A stretch of DNA of 64,000 nt from Codonopsis lanceolata (Eukaryota > Streptophyta > Magnoliopsida > Asterales > Campanulaceae), in the NCBI GenBank assembly GCA_013146195.2, contig CM028379.1:162904437-162968436 (forward strand), read 5' to 3'. Positions 1 to 11,830 of the stretch are shown here, in pieces; the stretch's first letter is position 1, and every line of letters starts with the position of its first letter. The notes beneath the pieces were generated by a model. That model did no database searches. It saw nothing but the letters and a program-made list of their open reading frames with translations, and was not told the DNA's origin. The translations under genes were made by a program, and so were the position numbers.

Positions 1-218
1 AAGGAAAGGCCCATGTCACAGTTGAAGGACGCAGTGTTGCAAACCCTCCAGTCTTGGTGTTCAGTTAATGCTAATACTTACATTTCTCACCCTTATTCCT
101 TTGTAGATTTTGTTAATAGTCTCTCCTTAGTTTAGTTTACTGTGTATACTCCTAGTGTACAAGGACGTGTCACCTTTTTTGTCGCTTCTATTATATCTTA
201 CTTATCAAAAAAAAAATG
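1..218 (+). mobile_element. 3' end of a LINE-type retrotransposon
   Basis: An open frame from the left edge ends in a stop at about 133-135, giving a C-terminal stub of about 44 residues ending FVNSLSLV. It is followed by a short non-coding tail, then ACTTATC and a run of ten A at 209-218. A stop codon, a tail of about 80 bases containing GTGTATACTCC and GTGTAC, and a terminal TTACTTATC plus oligo-A is the layout I know from plant L1-type LINE 3' ends. The 5' part is outside the window, so neither length nor target duplication can be checked. It lies in an intron of the CLPTM1-like gene, on the opposite strand. Confidence 0.55.
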
Positions 219-309
219 TATACAAGGGAAAATCTGGAACTCGGATTCAGTAACTAATTTGCACTGTTTTGTTCTACATAAACATATCACAGAGAACAAA
301 CCTCAGAAA

Positions 310-440
310 CCGCATCGCCTTCGCCACCGTCGCCAGATCCTTTGGAGTTTGCCAACAAGCTCCTCTTTTTATCTGATTTTGACTTTGGCAAGTATGTCAC
401 CACAGCTGCAATTGGAAAAAAAAAATCTCTTCAATGTAGA
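310..440 (+). pseudogene. unidentified coding-like fragment
   Basis: A short plus-strand frame reads PSPDPLEFANKLLFLSDFDF then GKYVTT and ends at a stop near 440. Its composition looks like real protein, unlike the AT-rich surroundings. It sits between the LINE tail and exon 3 of the CLPTM1-like gene, antisense to that gene. I do not recognise the family. It may be a gene fragment brought in by a transposon or a chance frame. Confidence 0.2.
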
Positions 441-517
441 AGATAATATCTAACCAATCACAACGTAGTTTCTAGGAATGAAATGATCATAAAGAGTTGA
501 CAGATTCAAAACATTAC

Positions 518-2553
518 GGTGACTCCTTCCAAAGGCAGCCAATGGCTGGTATTCAGGATCACTGGGGTCCGCTGGATATCCAGAACGTGTGAAGTAGACG
601 TGAGCATAAAGACTCCCATTGTGCTTCAAATCCTAAATGTAAAGTCATTACATGCATTTATGTGATACAAAAATTACCATAAGCAATGGCAAACACTAGC
701 TCAATAAGTATAGATATCATCAAAGAAGCTCGATTTTTATTTTATTCCCTTGTTGATACGGGGATTGGAAGCAAGGATGTCAAGGTCTTTGACTGAGTGC
801 CCTTGCCATCAAAGGAGCTCAGTGATACAAATAGTCAAGTATATACAATTCGGAAGCATTAGGTACTTCAACTATACTACATCTCCAGGATGACAAGTGC
901 TTAATGAAAATGGGTATTTACCTCAGATGGATAATACTTCAAAGAAAGAGACCTGGTACTCTCTGGTCCCCAAAGTGCATAAGGTATATTTGTCTCGTGC
1001 CAAACAAGTGCACCTTCGTTACCAAAGTCATTGAACTTTTCATGTTCAGAAAGATAAAACCACATATCCTGGACAAGATAAGTACCAGCTTAGCGTTAGG
1101 TAACAACTTACGAGGAGAGAACCCGAAACCATAACATGCATATGGAAGCACAAAAACATTAAGCATGGGCGTTGCAGCTAAAATATCAGGTGTTTGCTTC
1201 ATTTTGAAAATCATTTTTTATAGGTAAGTTTGCTTCATTTTGAAAATCATCAGAACACTATGAGCAAAGATGACATGTTTAGCATGCTACAATGGCCTTA
1301 CAGATACTACCTACAGTTGTTTGAAAGAAAGAAGCATCCCTACATAACTTAGTGCCAGAGCAACAGGCATTCTGAGAAGTAGGCAGATAAAAACAAAGTG
1401 AGATGACTCCAGTTGAGTAACAATTTTACACATTTTAGCATTTTTCCTTAAAGCAGAGTGCAAGCTCTTCATTACAGTCGAAGACAATGTTCTACTGAAG
1501 GGTCCGGTGATACTATGTAAATTTGCGCTGACATGACAGGCAGCACATGCTTTTCTAAGCAACCAAAAATATACCCCTCCCCTCCCTCACAAATTGTGAA
1601 GTGACGTAATCAAGCGACTTGGGAGAAACAAATAAACACAATGCCACACACTACATTGCTGCAAGTAAATTTTTCGCAACCAAGGACTGGAATATCAACC
1701 AAAGAAGCGGATCTTAAAATAAAGGAGTGACGCCTTACAAGGAACGAAAGCTAGTGATATGTTACTATGTTAGTGACTTTACTTATTGATATTTTCAAAC
1801 TAGACACTTAACTATATGAAATTTCCTCTTCATCCTAGGAAAAACACTTCTTTGATGGTAAGACCCCTAACATTACAATTACCAGATTTATTTTCCAAAA
1901 CATTGAGGGATCCCCCCGCCCTGCTTGTCCCGAGTCATGACAATCTCTAAACCTCAGGTTTTCATTTTCCTTCTAAAAATCCTAAATTCATTATTGCCAT
2001 ACTTAGAATGAAGATAAATATAGCAAAGGCATCCCTGAAGAACCCATACAACATTTCGACCCGTCCCCTTCACTATAGAAGCTTTTGTAGAGTGACTAGA
2101 GTCATTGTTGATAACACATCTACTTCTCCGCCCATCTATGCAGTCTACCACACATCAGATGATCAAGAACAGGTTTAATTCTACCCCAAGATCACACAGT
2201 ACTCATAGTAACTGCTTCATCGCTCTGAGTCCCCTCCATATATGTCATGTGACATCATCCGTTTATGCCCACAAAGGCACATGAGAGGACAAGTCTGATT
2301 TGGAGCAGTCCACAATAGGTGTATTGCTAGGGTATCAGCATTTGTACCTTGAGAATTAAGAAAGCATCCATTTCGTTTCATGCCAATATAACTTTTCCAA
2401 TCGAGAGAAAGGTAACAGCTCCTCAACCATGTCAGCTCGGATCACATGCCAACTTGAGATAATTTTATCCAACTTGTAACTTATATGAATTCAATTGAGA
2501 AGAATACTTTTGTTCTGTAAGGGCATTCCATCTAATGTTTGAATGCAGCCTTG

Positions 2554-2598
<45 letters not shown>

Positions 2599-3047
2599 CA
2601 TAAGATAAGCACCTAAATACATTGATATACAAGCTTCTGAGTAAAGTTGGAGAGTAAACATATAACAGGCATCTTTATAGTTAGGGACAAGTTGGCAAAA
2701 TAAATGTTTGGCCACCCTATGAAGCATGATGAACAGTGTTGGGGTCATAAAATGAAAAAAAAAAAATGGATACAAAACTAGTTGGCGCTGATGTTTAGTC
2801 TGTAGGTCCCACAATTGAGTGATAAGACCTAGCGTTTACACCGATCAATGGTTGTCAACTATTTTGTATCCACATTTTTTGCATTCCATTTCGACGCCCT
2901 GGCACTACTCATGCATGATTTATCAACCAGGGCAGCATGGCTATATGAATTGATGTAGTAACTAGTGACCAGATTTAAAGCAAATTACAAATAAAGGAAT
3001 GAAGTGATATATACGGACATACATACAAATATATAAATATATACAAT

Positions 3048-3105
<58 letters not shown>

Positions 3106-3355
3106 GAGAGAGAGAGAGAGGAGGCGAAGGTACCAAAGGTTCGGCCTTTTGAAAAAGATTGGAGATCTGGAGAGAAGGCTCAGAAGAAGAAGAAGAGGGT
3201 TTCCTTGGGGAGAAAAATTTCGAGGCGAAATACCAAAACACCGCCACCCTTATGATCCCAGTAAGCATCTGTCCAAAACCCTGCTCTTGTTGCTGTTGCG
3301 GTTGCCTCCCTCCGCCAGCACGACCACCTCCTTCTACGACTGCCGGCGGCGCCAT
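518..3355 (-). CDS. CLPTM1-family transmembrane protein, first three exons (3' part beyond window)
   Basis: Coding exons read on the minus strand are 3355-3134, 1068-922 and 632-518, all with GT/AG borders; the first two introns are phase 0. They give 161 residues beginning MAPPAVVEGGG. A likely membrane segment, GIIRVAVFWYFASKFF, lies at about residues 34-49, followed by KAEPL/DMWFYLSEHEKFNDFG, GALVWHETNIPYALWGPEST and HNGSLYAHVYFTRSGYPADP. These match plant homologues of human CLPTM1 (cleft lip and palate transmembrane protein 1) as I remember them. Family members are multipass membrane proteins of about 600 residues in the secretory pathway; the relative CLPTM1L is known as a lipid scramblase, but the plant role is not established. 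Here only the N-terminal part of the lumenal region is visible. The third donor (ACC/GTAATG) is good and no further exon is seen before the left edge, so intron 3 holds at least 517 bases, including the LINE tail. Whether the gene is intact cannot be judged. Confidence 0.9.
2560..2594. repeat. (TA)n microsatellite in intron 1
   Basis: About 17 uninterrupted AT dinucleotides lie inside the first intron of the CLPTM1-like gene. Confidence 0.95.
3052..3119. repeat. compound (TA)n-(GA)n microsatellite next to the exon 1 donor
   Basis: About 25 TA dinucleotides are followed by about seven GA dinucleotides. On the gene strand this is a CT tract then a TA tract starting only some 14 bases past the 5' splice site of CLPTM1-like exon 1 (exon end at 3134). 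It is likely to vary in length between individuals. Confidence 0.9.
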
Positions 3356-3640
3356 ACCCGCTTCACTCAGGAGTCAGGACAGAGACTATTATTGGATGGA
3401 TGCCCTAAAAATCTCCTCCGGTGAGAGGGAGAGAATATATCACTAAATAATAGTCCGAGTAGTTCTAATGGGATGGGATACACTCTACTAAGACTGCTAT
3501 GGTGTGCATATGTGCTTCCTTTGCAGGTTGTGATAGAAACTTTTGGCTTTTATTTTATTTTTTTATTTTTTTTATTTTCTGACTAAAGCCTAAAGGTTAT
3601 TCGATTCAACTTAATTCCTAGTTCAATGATGGTATTGCCA
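3356..3640 (-). promoter_or_regulatory. 5' UTR and proximal promoter of the CLPTM1-like gene
   Basis: This is the sequence upstream of the exon 1 ATG. On the gene strand it is pyrimidine-rich near the start codon, with CTCTCCCTCTCACC at about 3421-3434, and is flanked further out by a T/A-rich stretch at 3550-3580. No clear TATA box is visible. The assignment rests on position. Confidence 0.4.
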
Positions 3641-3828
3641 CCCCTTCAATGGTAATTGGGGCTGTAAATAGGTCTGCTCCAATATTTCTTGCAATCGACC
3701 ATGGCTCACCTAAGAAACTGACGAGTCAAACCTTCACGAATAAGAGCAATAAAATGGGCATCGACCAATTTTTGGGTGGGTTGGTTGATTATATATCGAA
3801 AGAGAATGAAGAAGAAGGTGGAAGAGAT

Positions 3829-4060
3829 GCAAATTTAGACTAGCTTCAATGTTGATGCATCGAATTTCGATTATGATGCATTAATTTTAGAATTGTGATG
3901 CATCATTGTAAGATGGAAATGACAAACTAGATTCGCAATGTAGAAATTTGATCCGCGAAGCAAAAAACCTTAATGCAAAAATTGGATTCACGATACAGAA
4001 ATTAGATTTGCGATGCAGAAAATCCCAACGCGCAAATTGTGCATCGCGAGGCTCAAATGT
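3829..4060. repeat. degenerate GATGCA-type short repeats
   Basis: Many short variants of GATGCATCG, GCGATGCAGAAA and AAATTGGATTC follow one another with irregular spacing. Related stretches recur at about 5770-5890, 6690-6770, 7010-7090, 7640-7740 and 17190-17310. No open frame or terminal repeats are seen, so this is a decayed dispersed family of unknown type. Confidence 0.5.
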
Positions 4061-4275
4061 TCCTGCTACTTCACATGTTTCCCGTTTATTAAATGTATCG
4101 TAGTCTTTTTTGCCCTCAAAATATATTTTTTCGGTTGAAAAAAAATAATGTACTATAGTAAGTAAAACTTATAAAAGGAGATTGGCTTAATTTCACATTA
4201 TAAAAGAAGTATAAAACCTATTTCTCATTCTTGCCCAAATACATTTAAATGGCTTTGGTTGCACAATAATTTATG

Positions 4276-5330
4276 GACAACTACTCTTTTGGACGGTTTT
4301 ACAGATCATAAATTCGTATGACGGAGTCCCAAAGTTATTAAAAATGAGGTTGTTGAAGTGGGCAACCCATCAAAAATACCGTGGGTTACCCATCAACAAA
4401 ACAATTTAAAATAAAAAAGATAAATAGGCTGAATATGTACGATTCGGATCGGATCAAATAACCCAGACCCATTCAGCAAAGGCATGGGTATGCAAATGAC
4501 AACACATTAATGAAAACTTTCATTAATTGCTTTGTTGTCTCTAATTTCCAAATCGTGCTCTAGTGCCCTCCCTCTTTCCAAACATTGCTGTCGAAGTCTC
4601 TTTTTGCCCAAACTTTGCATTTTAGTCATAAATCAACTTAAAACTTTAGTTAACTTCATTTTAATGCAAAATATCTCTTTGTGATTAAAAAAAATGGCAC
4701 TTTTCAAGTGAAAAAATGTGATAATTTCCATTAAAATATAAAATGTCGCTTTTAGGTCCAAAAGCAACATTTTTAATGCTACAAAATGACGCATTATATG
4801 TTTTAAAAGTGACACTTTATGGTCAAAAGCGACATATTTAATTATGAAAAGTGACACTTCTAATGCTATAAAATAACATTTTATCAACAAAAGTGACAGG
4901 TTTTATTTATAACTCAAAGCGACGCTTAAAAAAAAGACATATTTAAGGTCAAATGTGACACATTTAAAGCCCCCTTTTAAAAGAAAAAATAATATTAACT
5001 TTATATAAAATGCAAAGTGACACTTCTAATGCCAAAAATGACACATTTTATGCTAACACGTGACAATTTTAATACTAGAAAGTGACACCTTCATTTATAG
5101 TGGGTGACGTTATAATTTCCAAAAGTTGAGGGGTTGCATTGAGATTTTTGAATTTTGACTCATTTAACATAAATAGATCAATCTCACATATTAAGATTAG
5201 TAAAATTGTCTTACAATAGACATACTCTAATTTATGGGTGAGGTCCAAGTCGGTTCCCCTTTCATAAATTTCTAACAGCTTTAGTCTCCTATATTTTAAT
5301 GTGAAATTGTTAGTCCGTCCCATTCCTAAA
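4276..5330. mobile_element. decayed relative of the Mutator-type element at 27448-28500
   Basis: The core at 4680-5110 is an array of variants of AAAGTGACACATTTAATGCT. It ends in a stretch (GACGTTATAATTTCC, then GGTTGCATTGAGATTT) that matches the corresponding part of the element at 27448-28500. The left side has GGACGGTTTTACAGATC, resembling that element's terminal repeat. The right terminus is not recognisable, so the boundaries are approximate. No protein-coding capacity. Confidence 0.5.
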
Positions 5331-6170
5331 ATTCATAACCTATTTAGTACCCTCGTTTTTTTAACCGCATAAGGACCCATTGGCTAAATTCTTCCTAAGA
5401 TGCCCTTTGCTCTTAACACCCACGTTCTCAGAGCACCCGAATACTGTCGCGACAACTTCACCCAGTACTTCACTCCCAAATTAAAATTGGATTAGAATAC
5501 ACATCATAGTCACTTATTTCAATATCACTGGTTGACAAACTACTACTCCATTGGTTATTCTTCACCACCACCTCTTTCTACATGTGAAATCCACCACTAT
5601 CTTTTGGAAGCAAAACACTGAGGCAGTGAGGCAACATAGAGGGAGGGAGAGTCAAACGTCGAAATTTGAAATCAGGTTGAGATTAAGGGTTTTCTAGCTT
5701 ACCTCGAAGTCTCCAACTGTGTCGTAATATTTGGGAATAAAGGAGTTTCAATATGTGATCGGGGACAGGAATAGTGAAAATTGATGCATCAATTTAGATT
5801 TGTAATGTGTAAATTGGATGTATCGTTATTCGCAATTTTAAATTTACAATGCACGATTTGGAATTATAATACAAAAATCTCAAAAGTCAATAGTCCATCA
5901 TCTTAAATATATCACTCCACGTGAACTAGTCTCCTTTGTGGGATCTCACTCATCTTTTTAGCTTCTTCATCACTTAGTTCCCATTCAAAAATCTAAAGAT
6001 CCTCTTTCAATCACTTTTTGTTGTAGCTCCTAAACAGTAAACACAACCACCATCACCACCTGCTCGCATGCCCATCTAAAACAAATATGCATGATAAATT
6101 CATTATTAGAAGCATTAGGCAAAACACACCGAGGGTACTGGAATAATATGATCATTTACTACTTAGATTA
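5331..6170. other. intergenic, no gene seen
   Basis: AT-rich spacer. It contains one GATGCA-type patch (5770-5890) and a short CACC-rich stretch near 6045-6062. No convincing frame, RNA gene or terminal repeat was found. Confidence 0.5.
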
Positions 6171-6178
6171 CGTATAAT

Positions 6179-6598
6179 CAGGGCCGGCCCTGAGGTATGT
6201 TTAGAGGGGCAATGGCCATGGGCCCCCAAAAATTGGGGGCCCCAAATTTGGAAAAATTACCTTATATATTGTATATATAATTAATTGTTAAAAGTTTTAA
6301 CAAGGAGCGTGTTGCTGCAATGGTTAAGTGTTGCGCCTAAAATGTTGTAGGTCATGAGTTCGAAACTTTGGAAGGCGTTTTTAACTTTGCAATGGTCTAG
6401 CCTGTATAATACTTTGCAATGGTCTAGCCTGTATAATACATAATGTTTTATGTATTAATGTTTTATTTTGTTGGTTGTGTGGTCATGAGTTCTACACTTC
6501 TAATTTTATCTATATGTCCAATAAAAAAAAAAAAATCAATAAGAGGGCCCTTTTATTTTTTTTCGCCATGGGCCTCTGAATGTTCAGGGCCGGCCCTG
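6179..6598. mobile_element. hAT-type MITE with perfect target duplication
   Basis: The terminal inverted repeats are CAGGGCCGGCCCTGA at the left and its complement TCAGGGCCGGCCCTG at the right. The flanks are an exact 8-bp direct repeat, CGTATAAT, at 6171-6178 and 6599-6606. An 8-bp duplication with a CAGGG terminus is diagnostic of the hAT superfamily. The 420-bp element is non-coding. It contains a direct duplication of about 27 bp (6389-6441) and an internal tRNA-like segment followed by an A13 run near 6523-6535. Confidence 0.92.
6310..6536 (+). mobile_element. possible SINE (tRNA-like A/B boxes and poly-A) nested in the hAT MITE
   Basis: CAATGGTTAAGTG resembles a pol III A box and, about 30 bases later, GGTCATGAGTTCGAAAC resembles a B box (GGTTCGANNCC type). 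About 170 bases downstream is an A13 run. This is the usual order in a tRNA-derived SINE. I could not confirm a target duplication around it. Confidence 0.35.
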
Positions 6599-6606
6599 CG
6601 TATAAT

Positions 6607-7768
6607 ATAAGCACATGAGCTCCATATTTCCCCTTCACATCGCCAATTTCCTTTAGTACCTCATTTCTCATTATCAGGTTGGTTCCCAATGCACAATTTT
6701 GAATTTGTGATGTACAAATTAGAATTGCAATGCACTGACTTGGAATATCGATGCATAGTGTGTATAATCAAATTTCATTAAGGATATACTCGTTCTTTCG
6801 ACTCGAAAGTGTCTTTTACCAGTTAAATCAAATTATGAAGGAATTTAGAGGTTGAAATTTGGATGGAGGGGGCCAGCCCGGTTATCATCTTTAAAACAAA
6901 AATCGAAAAAACACTTTTATGGCGAAAAGGATGATTGTACCTTAATGAAACGAACACGTGCATAAAACACCAGTTCGTACTTCGCGATGCATGATTATAA
7001 ATTGTATAATTGTCATGTCAATTTAATAGAGATGAATAGCAAATCCAAATCAACGTATCACGATTGAAATTTGATGTATGTCGATTCAAACTGGTTTCAT
7101 CTACATCTCTTCATGCATCTCTTCCGCCTTCTTTTTCATACCCCATTGTAAGCCTTGGACTACTTCTTCCTCTTTCGTCGTCATCTAAAAAATTGTTTAC
7201 CTTTCAAGGGCAACGCCACGGACCTCCATGATGGGGCGTTGCCCCCTCGACTCCTGATCTGATGGTTATTTGCAAATATTTTATTTGTCATTTTTTCTCA
7301 TAATTTGATATTTTGATGTATCTAATTGACCAAATTTACGATGTTTTATTGTAGGTGGTGATTTATATGGACATGGACCAAAAGGAGCTTAAAAGTTGAT
7401 AATTGGAGTTTAAATGTGATAAGTCAATTTGGGATGAGCGAAGATGCAAAGAAGTTTTGGACTTATCAAGCTGGGCCCGCAAGAAATTTAAAGGTGGACC
7501 TACAAGACTTCTAAATAGGGTGATAACCGGGCTAATCCTTTTTGTGGAAATTATAACCTCTTCTGTCCTTCTTATTCAACTGATTAAGTACATTTTTTAG
7601 GGTAAAATGTCAAAGATACCCTTAATGAAGAAAATGCGATAGACAAAGCCACTGCCAAAATTTGGGCATCGCAATACAAAAATTGGAAATCGATAATTAA
7701 TTTTGGGCATCGGTAATTAAATATGGGCATTGATTAGAACCCACTGTCAAACTGTTTCATACATTTAT
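6607..7768. other. intergenic, no gene seen
   Basis: Repeat-derived spacer with GATGCA-type motifs at 6690-6770, 7010-7090 and 7640-7740. A 65-codon frame at 7403-7600 shows no recognisable domain and I do not consider it a gene. Confidence 0.5.
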
Positions 7769-8922
7769 ATACACTACGAAAAAACTCTAGATTAGCAAGG
7801 ACAAATTACCAAGGAAATTTTTTCCATGGGTATTTCCCAAGGAATTTACCAAGGAACACTTTTCTCACTTTTACAAAGGAATTCGCCAAGGAAAAAATTT
7901 CCTAATAAATTTTCCTCTTTAATTTCCCTGCCAATTTCGCTGGCCACATGAAAAAATTGGCTGAAAGTTTCCCTCCAAAATTACCTAGGAAATTAGCAAG
8001 GGATCTTTGTCCTTGGAAATTACCTAGGAATTTTAATCCTTAGTAAATTTGAAAAACCTTCGAAATTTTTAATGGGGGGATTCCCGCAAAAACTGCCAAG
8101 GAAATTACCTAGGAAAATATGTTCCTCAATAATTACCATGGAAATATTTCCTTGGTAAATTTGGTAAAGAGTTGTGTCCTCGCTAATACTCATGGTATTG
8201 TTTGATATAATTATACACATATATACACATATATTGGTGATCACTTAATTGCTAGGAATTAATTGCTAAACTAATTATAATAAAATTTTGCAGTATTTTA
8301 TATATACATATATTGTGTTGTTCAACTGCATTAAAATGAAAATATGTTTTTGAGATTAATAGATTGGTGACCGATGTACATATACTAAATAAAAACAATA
8401 GTGCAAGAATACTCGTCGAAACATGATTGATGATGTTTAACCCATGTTTAGTGCACCACCACCATCACTTAACCACAGAATTTAGACTTCCACCACTACC
8501 CATCTATCATGTCACTATTACCACCATAGTCACCACACCCTTCCACTACCACCAACCCTTATTCTTCATCGACTATCGCTATCATGCCTCAACCATTATA
8601 CAATAGCACTACAACCACTATCGGTTATCCCTATCATGTCTCGACCATCACACAACTACACTACAACCACCATTAGAAATTTTCAAATTAAACATGGACA
8701 ATCGGAGAATGAATAATTTTGATCTCTAAATTAGAGTCTAATCGAGTTTTTGTTATAAATTTGAGGAATGAGAGAGACCTAATGGTAGTAGAGGTCATGT
8801 AGACACGTGGGCGTAAGTAGCAGGAATGGTATGATATATTGATGCAAGGATAGGGATAAGGTGGCATATTGATGGAACGATGGGGATAAGGTGGCACCGG
8901 GTATATGGTGGTTGTAGTTTTA

Positions 8923-9201
8923 GGTCTCGTTTGGTGCAACGTTTTGAAAGAGCAGCTTTTTTCAAAACGTATTATTTTCAAAACGTATTTTTTTTATTAT
9001 AAACATGTTTGGAAAACTATTTCAAAACGCTATTTCCATAAACAAGGTAGTTTTAAATGCAACATATTTTGAAAACGCTCCAAATTGGAGCATTTTAAAA
9101 TGCTGCACTTTTTTAAAGCACTGCATTAAAACACTTTTAAAGAGAAAAAATGTTGTATTTTTTGTCAACGTTTTGGTCAAAACGCTCCACCAAACAAGTA
9201 C
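8923..9201. mobile_element. Tourist-type (PIF/Harbinger) MITE
   Basis: This 279-bp element has inverted ends (GGTCTCGTTTGGTGCAACG and the complement of GTACTTGTTTGGTGGAGCG) and a TTA duplication at 8920-8922 and 9202-9204. TTA/TAA duplications and GTTTGGTG-rich ends are typical of Tourist MITEs. The interior is many copies of CAAAACG. It is nested in the CACTA element. Confidence 0.8.
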
Positions 9202-9707
9202 TTAATGTGATGACATGTTTGCAATGACTATGGATGAGTTCAGTTGTCATCGTTGTAGTACGATGTTAGTGGTTGGGTGTTAGTGGTACCCATGTTTCAC
9301 ATAGTATGGTGTGGTTCTATGTTGGTGTAGAAATGGTGGCAGTTTTAATTTTTGTGATGGTTATGAGGACGGTGGTGTTGGTTTTGGTGCTGGTAGTGCC
9401 TTAAGAATTGTTGGCAATAATAAAATAATTAATAGAAATTATAATGTAAAATATGTGAGAATATTTTTGTCCAAAATAATAATTCCACTCAACCATGTCT
9501 ATCACTAATATTTTTGAAAAATTAGTTGTGGAATTAAATAATGACATAAAGTTTTAAAAATATGAATAATTTGGATACATATCGAATAATTACTTATATT
9601 TGAAATTAAAAAATTACTACAAGTTTAATTAAATCAATTAAACTATGCCTAACTTATAAATTTTAGACTTTTCCCCAAATATTAAAACTCCCTCCACCAC
9701 CCCCAAC

Positions 9708-10391
9708 TAGGGCTGGCAAAAAGTCTCATTTCCCCGTCCGACCCGACATAATCCCGATCCCGACTTTGTCGGGATTTTTCCCGTTCCAACTTATTTCGGG
9801 ACGGGATTCGGGAAATTTATCAATCCTGTCGGGATTCCTGACCCGTCCCGACTAATTTTTTTATTTTTTTTATATTTTTATATTTTTAATTTTGTTTTAT
9901 TTTTTTTAAATATTTTGAATGTGTACTATTGTCAAGCCAAGAGGCTATCTTTCAAACAATGTCTATTGTATGCTTGCTAAAATTACTTAATGGTATTTGT
10001 TAAATTTATTTTCACAATATTGTGGGGTTTTTTTTTTGTCTATCAAGTTTCTACATTTAGTGCATCTCTTCTCCTGCGAGTGAGGGGTGCATTTTGTTCA
10101 TAATGACAAATTCATCAATACCCACCATTAAGTAAATATTCAAGTATACTTATAAATATACAGTCTAAAATCTTAATCATGATGAAAACATTTTAAAAAT
10201 ATTTTAGTGTTAGAGATATTGTTCATAAATATTATAGTCGGGATTACGGGATTTTTATCTCCCGACACGTCGGGTCCCGACACTTATCGGGAACGGGATC
10301 GGGAAGGAAATTGAAATCCCGATTCTATCGGGACGGGATCGGGATAAGGCTAATCGGGACGGGTCCCGTCCCGATTCCACCCCCACCCCTA
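9708..10391. mobile_element. hAT-like MITE with CCCGA/TCGGG subterminal repeats
   Basis: The left end reads TAGGGCTGGCAAAA and the right end CCACCCCCACCCCTA, imperfect inverted repeats of the TAGGGGTGGCAA type. The flanking 8-mers CCCCCAAC and CCACTAAC agree at 6 of 8 positions. Both sides carry many CCCGTCCCGA / TCGGGACGGG motifs, which could pair the two ends. Non-coding, nested in the CACTA element. Confidence 0.6.
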
Positions 10392-11820
10392 CCACTAACC
10401 CCCAAAATCCCCAAATAAATTCAATGTACCACCAAGAATACCCCTTCCAAAGAAAAGCCCTAAATCAGTAAATCACCCAAAACCTCAAATCTCTCTTCAT
10501 TTCATCTGCCTCCATCAATAGCTTAATCACCTCCTTCTCCATCTATTCTCTCCTCCCATTCATTCTCTGGTAAGACCACCACAATCACACACATTAACAT
10601 ACACAAGTAGTTTCACGCACATCGTCTCCTTCTCCATTTACTTATTTGTTTCTCTAAGCTTATTTCTCTCTTTGTTTAAGCGGTTTCTGCCATATAAGGT
10701 TACTCTCTTTTGTCTCGCTTTTTTGCTCGCTTGCTCGCTCATTGTCGATTGCTCGCTCGCTTACTCTTTGTTTCATACTACAGGTTGGAGGAGAGATGGA
10801 GTTTTCATTTTTCTTTTCGAAAAATGAGGGTTTGTTTTGATTCACTCAATTTTGTTGATCTGGTATGCCCTAAGGTAAAATTTATGTTATTTTGTAATCT
10901 TGAACTAATTTTTGATTCACGTTTGCATTAATTTTACTTATAGTGACCGATGAGTATGTATGTAGTTGTGACCACATTGTTTAATTGGGGTTTAGTTGTT
11001 CCTGACCTTGATTTGGATATAGTTGCTGAGATTAATTGGGGACTATTCATTTCAAACTTGAATTGGAATCTAGTGAAGCTTGTTGAGCTTGAAAAAGAAT
11101 GAACACATGTGTTCGGTGTTTGATTTGAATCTAGAAAAATTAAATTGATGTTGCTGGATTGAAAATGGATTTTTAATGTAGATTTCTTGAGTTTGTATAT
11201 AGTAGGCTTGACACATGTGTAGTCAGTGTATAACAGTTGCATAATATATATACATACTGTGTTTTGGCCCACAAAAAGGGAAAAGCTACTATGATGTTGG
11301 GTCTAATGTGGGCATAAATGAAGATGACAAGCAATTTAGTAGTGTATTAATTTGTTGTAGGCTCACTCTGAACTCGCTTTTCTAGCTTTTTTACTCCTTT
11401 ATATTGTTCATGATGTTAATATCTATGAAAGTATTTATGGTTTTGCCATCATGTTTTTTATCCACCTTCAATTTACTATGTATTGTTCATGAATAGATTT
11501 TTAATATTTCTATTATTGACATCATTAGAAGATTATTTATTAGGCATTATTCAGAGTGTTTAGTACTAGAACTTTTTGTTACATCTGTTATTGTGTATCA
11601 TATGATCTAAAAATTGTTATATCTGCATTTATATTATCCCAAACCTTTCTGTCTTTCTGAAACCAACCAGTTACCTTGTAATCCTTGGCATCCGTATTTA
11701 CGTATATGTCGTTTCTATTGGGGAGATTTTTGGTGTATGTATTCTTTGTTGGAAACCCTTTGGTTGATCATTTGTCTATGTTACCTAATCTTTGTCGCAC
11801 CACTTTGAACTTAAAAGTTT
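10392..11820 (+). other. CACTA interior, leader-like and unassigned sequence
   Basis: From about 10430 to 10920 the sequence is C/T-rich and gene-leader-like (TCTCTCTTCATTTCATCTGCC; repeated GCTCGCTTGCTCGC). The rest up to 11820 is AT-rich. Being upstream of the ARF fragment, it may include captured 5' sequence of the same gene, but no frame I can identify supports that. Confidence 0.3.
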
Positions 11821-11830
11821 ACTTTGCATG

